Positions 1-9,182 of a stretch of DNA of 32,267 nucleotides are shown in pieces (within the stretch, counting starts at the first letter, position 1; each line of letters begins with the position of its first letter). Origin of the DNA: Clostridiales bacterium (GTDB taxonomy: Bacteria; Bacillota; Clostridia; Oscillospirales; Oscillospiraceae); contig JAAYBW010000003.1 of assembly GCA_012729975.1 (NCBI GenBank), forward strand, positions 1 through 32,267, in the 5' to 3' direction. Made by a program: the position numbers and the translations under genes. A model generated the notes under the pieces. The model saw only the letters and a list, made by a program, of their open reading frames with translations. It did not search any database and was not told the DNA's origin.

Positions 1-43
1 TAATAGCCGCAACGACTTCTTTTCCGCTTAATATCTGTGCCAT
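1..43 (-). CDS. folD: Methylenetetrahydrofolate dehydrogenase/cyclohydrolase FolD, N-terminal fragment (runs off window)
   Basis: Reverse complement of 1..43 reads ATG GCA CAG ATA TTA AGC GGA AAA GAA GTC GTT GCG GCT ATT = MAQILSGKEVVAAI, a typical FolD start; located next to fchA/fhs/metF. Not in ORF track because truncated. Confidence 0.7.
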   Translation of the reverse strand, partial: MAQILSGKEVVAAI

Positions 44-52
44 TATTCTACC

Positions 53-682
53 TCAATTCAAACGCTCGTTCACACCGGCGAATATTTCGTCGGCCAAAAC
101 GGTGTACTTAGCTATCATATTATTTGCTTTTGTATTCAGTGACGCGGCGTACTCTTTATCCGTCATTGCTTTCGTATTGATAAATACATTCAGACTCGCT
201 CCGAGCAGAGCCGCCTTGCTGAATGCAACACCCACACCTGCGTCGCTGATTGCCAGAGTGCTTCCCTTGTCGGCGAATATTTTACACAGATCAATTGACT
301 CGCAGCATTTTTCCATTATAGCCACAGGTACGGAGCATGCGTCTCTGAGGCATTTTTCCATATACTCGGTTTTATATGCCTTTTGTTCTTCGGTGTCCTT
401 CGGAAGCCCGTAAGCCTTGGAAAGCGGTTCGAAAACATCGGCATCTTTCTGGATCAAATCGAGAAGCTCGCGCCAGACAGACTCGGCCTTCTCCATTGCC
501 GCCTTAATTTCATCTTCAACGTCGGCGTATTTTTTCTTGCCCACTGTAAGCGAGCCTACCATGTTTCCGAGGGCGCATCCCAGCGCGCCGCATAGTGCGG
601 ACGCTCCTCCTCCTCCGGGAACAGATGCTTTGCTAGCCAGCTCGACGGTGAATTCCTTGCAGCTCTTATCTGAAAAAGTCAT
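53..682 (-). CDS. fchA: Cyclodeaminase/cyclohydrolase family protein (FchA-like methenyl-THF cyclohydrolase)
   Basis: MTFSDKSCKEFTVELASKASVPGGGGASALCGALGCALGNMVGSLTVGKKKY... matches FTCD_C/FchA signature (PGGGSxSAL-like). ATG at 682 preceded by AAGGAGGT, better than the ORF-track start at 721. Confidence 0.88.
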   Translation of the reverse strand: MTFSDKSCKEFTVELASKASVPGGGGASALCGALGCALGNMVGSLTVGKKKYADVEDEIKAAMEKAESVWRELLDLIQKDADVFEPLSKAYGLPKDTEEQKAYKTEYMEKCLRDACSVPVAIMEKCCESIDLCKIFADKGSTLAISDAGVGVAFSKAALLGASLNVFINTKAMTDKEYAASLNTKANNMIAKYTVLADEIFAGVNERLN

Positions 683-777
683 GTTTACCTCCTTATACAT
701 CGGAACTCGTGCGTCAGGCAAGGCCTAACGCACGAGCCGTTTTGCGGTTAGCTGATTAACAGATGTGTTTGCCGATG

Positions 778-2535
778 TCAGAACAGTCCGGAAACCTTGC
801 CGGTCTCTGTGTCAACATCAATGCGGCGGTAAGCGGGATCAGAGCTGGTTCCGGGCATCATGCTGATTGACCCGGCCATCGGGCAAAGGAACCTTGCGCC
901 GCCGTATACAAGAATGTCTCTGATCGGCAGTCTCCAGTTTTTCGGTACGCCCTTCCAGGTGGGCTCATGAGACAGCGACAGATGGGTCTTTACCATCATT
1001 GTAGAGAAATCGGCATAATACGGATCCGACTCAAAGCGCTCTGCTTTCTCTATGGCCAAGGGCGCCCAGTCGACGCCGTCGGCGCCGTAGACTTCTTTCG
1101 CGATAAGTTCGACGCGCTGGCGAAGAGGCATTTCAAGCGGATACAGGTACTTGAGATCGACCGGTTCGTTGCAGGCATCGACAACCTTCTCGGCCAGTTC
1201 GATGGCACCTTCTCCGCCCTTCATCCAATGGTCGGAAAGAGCGCAGCGTACATTATTCTCGTCGCACAGGCGCTTTATAAGAGCGATTTCCGCGGGCGTG
1301 TCGGTATAGAACTTGTTAATGCATACAACCGGATTGATGCCGGACTTCTTAACGTTGGCCACATGGTGGAACAGGTTCTCGCAGCCCTTTTCAAGAAGCT
1401 CAAGATTCTCCTGAGTATACTCTGTGGGAAGAGGCTTTCCGGCAACGACAGCCGGTCCGCCGCCGTGCATCTTGAGAGCGCGAATCGTCGCAACGAGAAC
1501 AGAAACGTTGGGCTTAAGGCCGCTCAGACGGCATTTGACGTTCCAGAACTTTTCAAATCCGATGTCCGCCGCAAATCCCGACTCAGTGACATGATAATCG
1601 AAAAGCTTGAGTGCGAGACGGTCGCCTATGATGGAGGATTGGCCGATCGCGATATTCGCGAAAGGTCCTGCGTGCACAAAGCAGGGCTGATGCTCAACGG
1701 TGTAGCAAAGGGTCGGGTTAATGGTATTGCGCATCCATGCGCACATAGCTCCGTCGACCTCAAGGTCATGGGTGGTAACGGGATTGCCCTTCTTGTCATA
1801 AGCGACAATAATTTTGCCTATACGGTCGCGAAGATCGGCGAGGTCGCGGGCGACCGCCAGGATTGCCATGAGCTCCGAACCTACCGCTATTCCGAACTTG
1901 GAATTCATTTCGAAGCCGTCCTGCTTGCCGCCTATACCGATGCGGATATTTCTGAGTCCCTGGGCGCAGAAGTCCAGAACCCAGCCCATTTCAACTCTCT
2001 CCGGGTCAATGTCGAGTCTCTTCAGGTTGCGCTTTGCAAGCTGAGCATCGTCATAGTTAGCCTCGTGCTGCATACGGGCGTTTAGAGCAACCATAGCGAG
2101 GTTGTGGGCGTTCATTATGTCGTTAATATCACCGGTAAGACCCAGCGAAAACTCAGTCATGGGTATTAAAAGCGCGTTTCCGCCGCCGGCAGCGGTACCC
2201 TTGACGTTCATTGTGGGGCCGCCCGAAGGCTGACGCAGACATCCGCCCACGTTCTTGCCGAGCTTGCCGAGTCCCTCGATAAGGCCGAGCGATGTGGTCG
2301 ATTTACCCTCTCCCAGAGGAGTAGGCGTGATAGCCGTTACTTCGATATACTTACCGTCGGGCTTGTCCTTGAGACGATTCATTATCTTAATGAAATCAAG
2401 CTTGGGGGTTTTGCCATAAGGAATAATCTCGTCGGGTAAAAGGCCCATCTTCTCACGGAAATAATCTATGCTGGGAAGTGATTTTTCAGCTTCCTCGGCA
2501 ATCTGCCAGTCTTTGAATTTGGTCGGGTCCAGCAT
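778..2535 (-). CDS. fhs: Formate--tetrahydrofolate ligase
   Basis: 585 aa; [71 protein letters not shown] upstream. Confidence 0.97.
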   Translation of the reverse strand: MLDPTKFKDWQIAEEAEKSLPSIDYFREKMGLLPDEIIPYGKTPKLDFIKIMNRLKDKPDGKYIEVTAITPTPLGEGKSTTSLGLIEGLGKLGKNVGGCLRQPSGGPTMNVKGTAAGGGNALLIPMTEFSLGLTGDINDIMNAHNLAMVALNARMQHEANYDDAQLAKRNLKRLDIDPERVEMGWVLDFCAQGLRNIRIGIGGKQDGFEMNSKFGIAVGSELMAILAVARDLADLRDRIGKIIVAYDKKGNPVTTHDLEVDGAMCAWMRNTINPTLCYTVEHQPCFVHAGPFANIAIGQSSIIGDRLALKLFDYHVTESGFAADIGFEKFWNVKCRLSGLKPNVSVLVATIRALKMHGGGPAVVAGKPLPTEYTQENLELLEKGCENLFHHVANVKKSGINPVVCINKFYTDTPAEIALIKRLCDENNVRCALSDHWMKGGEGAIELAEKVVDACNEPVDLKYLYPLEMPLRQRVELIAKEVYGADGVDWAPLAIEKAERFESDPYYADFSTMMVKTHLSLSHEPTWKGVPKNWRLPIRDILVYGGARFLCPMAGSISMMPGTSSDPAYRRIDVDTETGKVSGLF

Positions 2536-2652
2536 TTAGTATCCTCCTTATATATTTAGAATAATGCTATTTAGTTTCGCAGTTTACTTAAACTGCTTAA
2601 TACGGTTTCGATGGTCTGCTCAGTCAGATAACACAATTTCCAGCGCGGGTAC

Positions 2653-3579
2653 TTACATATCCTTTATGCCGGACTCTTTTACGAGGTAAGCGACATCCTC
2701 GTACTTGTTAAGCGCATAAAGATGAATTCCGTTAATTCCGCATACGCGATACTCATCGATAAGCTTAATTGTGTACTCAATACCGGCTTTTTTAAAGTCA
2801 GCCTTTTTAGCGGCGATAGATTCCTCGGATTCATTGGGAGCGAAGGGGTTGGGGAATATCCAGTATTTCGAAATCAGTTCGCATAAGGCCCTGGGCATAA
2901 CGCATCCGTTGCGCGAGAGCGCCATGTTAATCGTTGAGTCGGCAGCCAGAACGGGCATAATACCTACATCAACAGGCATTGTGATACCGGCTGTTTTTAT
3001 GGCATCCATCCAGTAGCGGAACTGATCCATATCCCAGCACAACTGAGTCATGATATAATCGGCACCCTCGTCCTGTTTCTGCTTAAGGAACGAGATATCC
3101 GCTTCGAGACTGCGGCAGGAGATATGGCCTTCGGGAGAGCCGGCAACTGCGATGGTAAATTTCTTTCCGAATTCGTCGCGAATAAACTTAACCAGTTCGG
3201 TTGCATAGTGCAGGTCTCCGCCCGTTCCGGTCCAGCCGTAAGGAAGGTCTCCGCGCAGAGCCAGTATATGGTCGATACCGTTATCCAGATATGCCTGCAG
3301 CTGCTCTTTGATTCCCTCACGGGTATTGCCGATACAGGTGAAGTGCGTAACCGGTACAGCGACACCGGATGCCTTAACAGCCTTGAGGACTTCGAGGTTT
3401 TTACCGACATTGGTTCCACCGGCACCGTAGGTGCAGGAGATATAGTCCGGCTTCATCGTGTAGAGCTGGTCCATGACCCCGCCCTTTCCGATCAGCTTAA
3501 CCATTCCGGAGTCCGTCTTAGGCGGGAACACTTCGAAGGAAAAGGCCATGCGCTGTTTCATAATTTCGCAAACGTTCAT
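2653..3579 (-). CDS. metF: Methylenetetrahydrofolate reductase (MetF family)
   Basis: FSFEVFPPKTDSG, YISCTYGAGGT, HFTCIGNTREGI, ILALRGDLPYG; ~308 aa short MetF; same strand as fhs/fchA. Confidence 0.93.
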   Translation of the reverse strand: MNVCEIMKQRMAFSFEVFPPKTDSGMVKLIGKGGVMDQLYTMKPDYISCTYGAGGTNVGKNLEVLKAVKASGVAVPVTHFTCIGNTREGIKEQLQAYLDNGIDHILALRGDLPYGWTGTGGDLHYATELVKFIRDEFGKKFTIAVAGSPEGHISCRSLEADISFLKQKQDEGADYIMTQLCWDMDQFRYWMDAIKTAGITMPVDVGIMPVLAADSTINMALSRNGCVMPRALCELISKYWIFPNPFAPNESEESIAAKKADFKKAGIEYTIKLIDEYRVCGINGIHLYALNKYEDVAYLVKESGIKDM

Positions 3580-3851
3580 TATAACTCTCCTTTAAAACTT
3601 TATATATTATCTGATGCTCAGTTATTCCAGCTATTACCTACTATACCTTATTAACCAAAAAACATTATATATGCCGTCATTTTTTTTGTCAATGAAACGC
3701 GACAGGTAACATCACACAATAATTTCCCCGTTTTCCAAACATACACCGCACTTATGCACAATATATGGTCCCGTTTCATATCCTGTCTTATAGACGACAC
3801 AATATCGTCTTTGCCGCTATCAACGGCAATATAAATAAATCGGAGGCACTG

Positions 3852-4307
3852 ATGGAACAAAATACGGAAAACACGACTTTTGACTGTGGCTATATGAAGG
3901 GTACACTTCCCTCCTGCGCTCCTCTGTCTGTACCTTTTGTGCCCTTCCAGGGCATGAACCAGCAGAAATACGACAGTGCAAAAGCGCTTTCACGGGGAAC
4001 TCTGTTCCCCGGTTTAGATCTCCCCTGGAAAAATGTCGTTCCGGGTGCGGCAGACACATCAACCCCTATCGGGGAGCTGTCTGCCCTCGGCTTCGTGATA
4101 AACGAGCTTGGCTTATATTTGGATACGCACCGTTCTGACACGGAAGCTCTCAAGCTATATCTTGACTACGTGGAACTATACAAAAAGGGCGCCGCTAAAT
4201 ATATCGAACTGTACGGTCCCCTTTTTCAGACCGATGTGACGAAAAACGGCTATACCTGGCTCGATAATCCCTGGCCCTGGGACGTCACTGAAAGGAGAGC
4301 CCGCTGA
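3852..4307 (+). CDS. CotJA-CotJB fusion spore coat protein
   Basis: ATG at 3852 preceded by CGGAGG. N-half VPFVPFQ...KALSRGTLFPGLDLPW is CotJA-like; C-half LGFVINELGLYLDTHRSDTEALKLYLDYVELYKKGAAKYIELYGPLF...WPWDV is CotJB-like; followed directly by cotJC. Confidence 0.88.
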   Translation: MEQNTENTTFDCGYMKGTLPSCAPLSVPFVPFQGMNQQKYDSAKALSRGTLFPGLDLPWKNVVPGAADTSTPIGELSALGFVINELGLYLDTHRSDTEALKLYLDYVELYKKGAAKYIELYGPLFQTDVTKNGYTWLDNPWPWDVTERRAR

Positions 4308-4900
4308 TGTTTATATATCAAAAAAAGCTGCAATATCCCGTAAACATATCGACAACCAACCCTAAGCTTGCCCAGATTATTATATCGCAATACGGCGGCC
4401 CTGACGGGGAACTCGGCGCGTCGCTAAGGTATCTGAGCCAAAGATATTCCATGCCTTATCCTGAGCTCAAGGGGCTTTTAACAGACATCGGCACGGAGGA
4501 GCTCGGCCACCTTGAAATGGTGGGGACCATTGTATACCAGCTGACAAAAAACCTGAAAGAACGCGAATTGATGGACAGCGGATTCGCCAATTATTTCGTC
4601 GATCACACGGCCGGCATCTATCCTACAGCCGCCTCGGGTTTCCCATGGAGCGCTTCCTCAATGCAGGTAAAGGGGGATATGATAGCAGACCTTACGGAAG
4701 ACATGGCCGCCGAGCAGAAAGCACGCGTAACCTATGATAATATTCTCAGAATGTCCGATGACCCGGATGTTTCAGACGCCATACGATTCCTTCGCGCGCG
4801 GGAAATCGTACATTTCCAGCGATTCGGCGAAGGACTGCGCCTTGCTACCGAAAGGCTTGATCAAAAGAACATATATGCCGTTAACCCGTCATTTGACTGA
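4307..4900 (+). CDS. cotJC: Spore coat protein CotJC (manganese catalase family)
   Basis: MFIYQKKLQYPVNISTTNPKLAQIIISQYGGPDGELGASLRYLSQRY, LTDIGTEELGHLEMVGTIV, AREIVHFQRFGE. Confidence 0.95.
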   Translation: MFIYQKKLQYPVNISTTNPKLAQIIISQYGGPDGELGASLRYLSQRYSMPYPELKGLLTDIGTEELGHLEMVGTIVYQLTKNLKERELMDSGFANYFVDHTAGIYPTAASGFPWSASSMQVKGDMIADLTEDMAAEQKARVTYDNILRMSDDPDVSDAIRFLRAREIVHFQRFGEGLRLATERLDQKNIYAVNPSFD

Positions 4901-4927
4901 CGGACGGTATAATAGCTTGCGCCCTTT

Positions 4928-4967
4928 CGCCCTTTATATTATTATTCAGGGGAAAGGGCGGTTTTTT
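4928..4967 (+). terminator. Intrinsic terminator-like hairpin abutting the PPTase start codon
   Basis: CGCCCTTT (4928-4935) / AAAGGGCG (4953-4960), then G + T6 (4962-4967), then ATG at 4968. Confidence 0.7.
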
Positions 4968-5582
4968 ATGCATGTGCGTTATTTAAATATCGGAAATATG
5001 ACCTCCGAGTCGGAGCTGGCCGCACTTGAAATGATGTCGCCCGAAAAGCGTGCCAGAGTTTTGAGAATGGCGAACGCACCGGCCCGAATGAGAAGTTGTG
5101 CCGGTGAGCTGCTGGCAAGAGATATGCTATCGCAAATAAGCGGAATTCGCGCAGAAGATATAACCATTACGGTAAATGCTCAAGGCAAGCCCCAAGCGCC
5201 TGGTACCGGTTTGGAGTTCAGTGTCTCACACTCCGGTAATTGGGTTGTATGTATAACCGCCGCAGTTCCTGTAGGTATAGACACGGAACTTCCGCGCCCT
5301 TTCAACGCTCACGTTGCGCAAAGAGTCTGCGGGCCTTTCGAGTTATCTTACATTTCAAAAGATCCGCAGCCGCGCTTTTTGCGGATATGGACTTTAAAAG
5401 AAGCATACGGAAAGATGACCGGCAGCGGTATTTTTATAAACCGCGTTATATTCGGAGATGAATGCCATAATGCGGAATTTTCGGCATTCGGGGCGAGGTT
5501 TTATACGCTCAGCGGCCCGGATAAAAACACGACTTCCATATGCCTTCTCGATAATTCTGCTCTGCCGAATGGCCGGACATAA
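4968..5582 (+). CDS. 4'-phosphopantetheinyl transferase (Sfp/AcpT type)
   Basis: LEFSVSHSGNWVVCITAAVPVGIDTELPRP...RIWTLKEAYGKMTGSG: SHS, GIDxE and WxxKEAxxK motifs. ATG 4968 chosen as the start (ORF-track start lies inside cotJC). Confidence 0.9.
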   Translation: MHVRYLNIGNMTSESELAALEMMSPEKRARVLRMANAPARMRSCAGELLARDMLSQISGIRAEDITITVNAQGKPQAPGTGLEFSVSHSGNWVVCITAAVPVGIDTELPRPFNAHVAQRVCGPFELSYISKDPQPRFLRIWTLKEAYGKMTGSGIFINRVIFGDECHNAEFSAFGARFYTLSGPDKNTTSICLLDNSALPNGRT

Positions 5583-5647
5583 GAACACAGCAGAAATATA
5601 TTTGAGCGCAGTTGCATCTCAACAGTAATATGTACCAAGGAGAGTGG

Positions 5648-6568
5648 ATGATGGGAAAGATAGTGCAAGTTAACGGTCTTCGCAAATCCTATGGCAAAGT
5701 AGAAGCAGTCAGAGGCCTTGACTTTTATGTCGAGGCAGGAAAGCTCTTTGCATTCCTGGGTCCCAACGGCGCGGGAAAGTCAACTACCATCGATATTATA
5801 TGCACTTTTCTCAAGCCGGACAGCGGTACGGTCCTTGTTGACGGTCACTTGCTCGGCAAAGAAGACGATGCGATCCGCCGATCTATAGGTGCGGTATTTC
5901 AGGACGGATTGTTGGACAGGCTTCTGACAGTTGAGGAAAATCTGCGCTTTCGCGCTTCTCTTTACGGGCTGAGGGGAAACACGCTCCGTGCGTCTGTGGA
6001 AAGAGCAGCCGAACTGGCCGGAGTTGAAGAGATAATGAAGCGGCCTTACGGTTTACTCTCCGGGGGGCAGCGGCGGCGCTGCGATATAGCAAGAGCGCTT
6101 GTCAATACACCTAAAATTTTGTTTTTGGACGAACCTACGACCGGTCTGGATCCGCAGACCCGTGCGAACGTCTGGGAAACCGTTCAAAAGCTCCGGAATG
6201 AATCCGGTATGACCGTGTTTTTGACAACACACTATATGCAAGAGGCGGCTGAGGCTGATTTTGTTATAGTGATTGACAACGGTGAGATAGCGGCAAAAGG
6301 CACTCCTTTTGATCTGCGGGAAATGTATTCGAGCGACAAACTGACCATAACCTGCACCGATTGCGGCAAAGCTTATTCAATATTAAGTAATAACAATATA
6401 TCCTTTACCGTCAATACCGATAAAATAACCGTTAGCATAAAGCGGACAATCGACTCCCTGCCGATTATTGAATCCGTTAAGCCGTATATTTCCGGCTTCG
6501 AGGTCACCGCCGGAACAATGGACGATGCATTCATAAACATCACCGGAAAGGAGCTTAGAGAATCTTGA
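5648..6568 (+). CDS. ABC transporter ATP-binding protein (drug/multidrug exporter type)
   Basis: Walker A GPNGAGKST, signature LSGGQRRR, Walker B ILFLDEPTTGLDPQTR, H-loop TTHYMQEA; start after AAGGAGAG. Confidence 0.95.
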   Translation: MMGKIVQVNGLRKSYGKVEAVRGLDFYVEAGKLFAFLGPNGAGKSTTIDIICTFLKPDSGTVLVDGHLLGKEDDAIRRSIGAVFQDGLLDRLLTVEENLRFRASLYGLRGNTLRASVERAAELAGVEEIMKRPYGLLSGGQRRRCDIARALVNTPKILFLDEPTTGLDPQTRANVWETVQKLRNESGMTVFLTTHYMQEAAEADFVIVIDNGEIAAKGTPFDLREMYSSDKLTITCTDCGKAYSILSNNNISFTVNTDKITVSIKRTIDSLPIIESVKPYISGFEVTAGTMDDAFINITGKELRES

Positions 6569-7419
6569 TAGGTTTCACTAAACGCAACCTTTTAGTATTT
6601 TTCCGTGATAAGGCTTCGGTTTTTTTCTCTTTACTTGCTTCGTTTATTATTATCGGCCTCTATATCCTTTTCCTGGGGAGAGTCTATTCCGCCGGATTGA
6701 GCAGTTTTGAAAACGCGAAAGAAATAATGGATAACTGGGTCATGGCCGGTTTGCTTTCAATAACCACAGTGACAACGACTATGGGCGCTTTCGGCATCAT
6801 GATAAATGACAAGACAAGAAAAATTAACAAGGATTTTATTTCGTCGCCTATAAAGAGATGGAGCATCTCGGGAGGTTATGTTTTCTCGGCTTTTATCATC
6901 GGTGTAATTCTGTCGCTTGTAACGCTTGTCCTGTCGCAGATTTATATTGCGGCAAACAACGGAACTCTTATCGGTATCAGTGCGCTTATAAAAGTCCTCG
7001 GCATAATTCTTCTGTCCGCCTTTGCCAACACAGCATTGACGTTTTTTATTATTTCATTCATTAACAGTGAAAACGCATTTTCTACGGCAAGCACGATTGT
7101 CGGGACTGTGATAGGCTTTTTGACAGGCATCTATATCCCGATAGGCAATCTGCCGTCTTCCGTTCAGTGGGTTATTAAGCTTTTTCCGCCTTCCCATGCC
7201 GCGTCGCTTCTTCGGAAAGTCATGATGGATGATGCCATGACAAAGGCTTTCACCGGCGAAGCATCGAAATACGCACCAAGTTTCAGGGAAGCTATGGGAA
7301 TTACCTTTAAATACGGCAGCAGGGAGATTAGTGACGCGCTGAGTATTATTATTTTATTATCCACCGGCGCATTGTTCTTTGCGCTGGCCATTTGGAGTGT
7401 TTCCGGAAAGAGAAAATAA
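6565..7419 (+). CDS. ABC-2 type transporter permease
   Basis: TTG start overlapping the ATPase stop; multiple TM segments; ABC-2 layout with 'IYIPIGNLPSSVQWVIKLFPPSHAASLLRKVMM'. Confidence 0.88.
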   Translation: MIGFTKRNLLVFFRDKASVFFSLLASFIIIGLYILFLGRVYSAGLSSFENAKEIMDNWVMAGLLSITTVTTTMGAFGIMINDKTRKINKDFISSPIKRWSISGGYVFSAFIIGVILSLVTLVLSQIYIAANNGTLIGISALIKVLGIILLSAFANTALTFFIISFINSENAFSTASTIVGTVIGFLTGIYIPIGNLPSSVQWVIKLFPPSHAASLLRKVMMDDAMTKAFTGEASKYAPSFREAMGITFKYGSREISDALSIIILLSTGALFFALAIWSVSGKRK

Positions 7420-7447
7420 GAGCAGCATACTATTGGGCAAAATGAAA

Positions 7448-7475
7448 CAAGGACAGGTTAAACTGTCCTTGTTTT
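7448..7475 (+). terminator. Intrinsic terminator after ABC transporter operon
   Basis: CAAGGACAG-gttaaa-CTGTCCTTG followed by TTTT. Confidence 0.85.
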
Positions 7476-7478
7476 AAT

Positions 7479-7554
7479 TGGAGCGGGCAACGAGATTCGA
7501 ACTCGCTACCTCCACCTTGGCAAGGTGGCGCTCTGCCAAATGAGCTATGCCCGC
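7479..7554 (-). tRNA. tRNA-Gly(GCC)
   Basis: Reverse strand GCGGGCATAGCTCATTTGGCAGAGCGCCACCTTGCCAAGGTGG...GGTTCGAATCTC-like T arm...TGCCCGCTCCA; anticodon GCC; CCA encoded. Confidence 0.95.
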
Positions 7555-7581
7555 AATCTGCGCAGCCTATTGGCTGCGCTT

Positions 7582-7657
<76 letters not shown>

Positions 7658-7707
7658 AGATACTTCCTCGTATCGGGCGGACACAAGATCCGCAACTCAG
7701 GAAGTAT

Positions 7708-7784
7708 TGGCGACCGAGAAGGGACTCGAACCCTCGACCTCTAGCGTGACAGGCTAGCGTTCTAACCGACTGAACTACTCGGCC
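7708..7784 (-). tRNA. tRNA-Asp(GTC)
   Basis: Reverse strand GGCCGAGTAGTTCAGTCGGTTAGAACGCTAGCCTGTCACGCTAGAGGTCGAGGGTTCGAGTCCCTTCTCGGTCGCCA. Confidence 0.95.
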
Positions 7785-7790
7785 AAATTA

Positions 7791-7866
7791 TGGTGGGAAC
7801 AACAGGGCTCGAACCTGTGACCCCATGCTTGTAAGGCATGTGCTCTCCCAGCTGAGCTATGCTCCC
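7791..7866 (-). tRNA. tRNA-Val(TAC)
   Basis: Reverse strand GGGAGCATAGCTCAGCTGGGAGAGCACATGCCTTACAAGCATGGGGTCACAGGTTCGAGCCCTGTTGTTCCCACCA. Confidence 0.95.
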
Positions 7867-7963
7867 TCAAACACCGAAACAGCTCGGTATTTTCGGCGGC
7901 GTGGAGTATTGTACTATATGAGTTTTTAATTGTCAACAGCTTTCAGTCAAAATTATTTCTATT

Positions 7964-8698
7964 TTAGCGTTCGGCAAAAATATATAGTCGCGCAGCGTCC
8001 GGGCCCGATATAGAGTTGTCTTCATCCGAAGTTACAACTTTTCGGAAACCGGAAGATAAAAGTTCTTTGCGCAGCTCATCCGCTCCGTACTCGTACTGGA
8101 TGTGGCGTTCCGAAGATCTTATCCAGGCGCTTCCTTTTTTTGCAAACACATCCATATCATAAACGATTCTTCCGGAATTATCGTCCCTTGCAGCCGACCA
8201 TACGCAGTAGGAGTCCGCGCTCTCACTTCTGAATATCCGCCCATGCATCCATTCGAACTTTTCGCTCGAATGAACGTCAAAAATAAAGACGCCCCCGGGT
8301 TCGATAAAAAGCGCGGCTCTGCCGAATGCTCTTCGCAATTCTTCGCGCGCTAAATAATTCACACCGTCGAGCGTACATACCGCGGCATCCACGGTGCCGT
8401 ACAGATCGAGTCCATCCATAGCCTGACATATGAATAAGGGGTTTCCGGCGGCACGCTTAGCCCTTTTGGATTCAGCCGCAGACAGCATCTCCGCCGATAT
8501 GTCCGCACCTGTAACGTCAAAGCCTCTGTCAGCCAGAATATAGGACAGCGTTCCTGTACCGCAAGCGAGATCAAGTACACTGCGGACAGCTCGGCCGGCA
8601 CGGGAAAAACAATTCTCGCACCAGTCCGCAATAGCGGCATAGTTTACCTCTTCCTGAAGCGCGTCATAATAAGGTGCTAAGAAATAGTATCCGCTCAA
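7964..8698 (-). CDS. Class I SAM-dependent methyltransferase
   Basis: VLDLACGTGTLSYILADRGFDVTGADISAEMLSAA (motif I and following acidic residue). Confidence 0.9.
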   Translation of the reverse strand: MSGYYFLAPYYDALQEEVNYAAIADWCENCFSRAGRAVRSVLDLACGTGTLSYILADRGFDVTGADISAEMLSAAESKRAKRAAGNPLFICQAMDGLDLYGTVDAAVCTLDGVNYLAREELRRAFGRAALFIEPGGVFIFDVHSSEKFEWMHGRIFRSESADSYCVWSAARDDNSGRIVYDMDVFAKKGSAWIRSSERHIQYEYGADELRKELLSSGFRKVVTSDEDNSISGPDAARLYIFAER

Positions 8699-8997
8699 TC
8701 GGTATCTTTCGCCTCTTTTGCTCTGTCAAATACAACCGAATAACCGCCTGCGCCGTAAAGCAGGCTGCGGTTTACGCGGCTTATTATTGCGCTGGAGGCT
8801 CCGGTGCGCTGCATTATGTCATTATAAATCATGTCGTTGTAAAGAAGCCTTGCAACCTCAAAGCGCTGTTCCATGGCAAGAAGCTCGGTTATGCTGCAAA
8901 GGTCGTCAAAGAACGCTTTGCACTCCTCAACGGTTTCCAGAGTCAGTATCGCCTTATAGAGATCCATGTTGCGGCTTTTATTATTGTTTTTTCTCAT
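8695..8997 (-). CDS. YerC/YecD family TrpR-related protein
   Basis: LTLETVEECKAFFDDLCSITELLAMEQRFEVARLLYNDMIYNDIMQRTGASSAIISRVNRSLLYGAGGY; 4-nt overlap with the methyltransferase gene. Confidence 0.92.
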   Translation of the reverse strand: MRKNNNKSRNMDLYKAILTLETVEECKAFFDDLCSITELLAMEQRFEVARLLYNDMIYNDIMQRTGASSAIISRVNRSLLYGAGGYSVVFDRAKEAKDTD

Positions 8998-9120
8998 GAT
9001 GTACCCTCCAGGCTAATTAATTATCAGCCGACAAAACCCTGCCGATATTTTAGCACACTATAATAGTAAAGTAAAGAAGCCCGGTGCTCTTATCGCTGCT
9101 TTGTTAGTATTGTAATGCTA

Positions 9121-9149
9121 TTGCTACTATGATATATTTCTGTTAATAT
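9121..9149 (+). promoter_or_regulatory. Putative sigma-A-type promoter upstream of the SGNH lipoprotein
   Basis: TTGCTA (9121-9126), 17-nt spacer, TAATAT (9144-9149). Confidence 0.5.
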
Positions 9150-9182
9150 ACTGCTCGGTATTTTATTTGTGGAGGTATCGCT

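Noticed and set aside
967-2085. 372-aa plus-strand ORF antisense to fhs
   Set aside because: Shadow ORF of a strongly coding minus-strand fhs; no recognisable family or SD.
3719-3747. Possible sigma-E-like promoter for cotJ (ATAATTT - 14 nt - CATACACC)
   Set aside because: The -10 is suggestive, but the -35 matches poorly; not strong enough to call.
4968-7419. PPTase plus ABC exporter as a biosynthetic gene cluster
   Set aside because: No PKS/NRPS or carrier-protein genes nearby; PPTase and exporter can be housekeeping.
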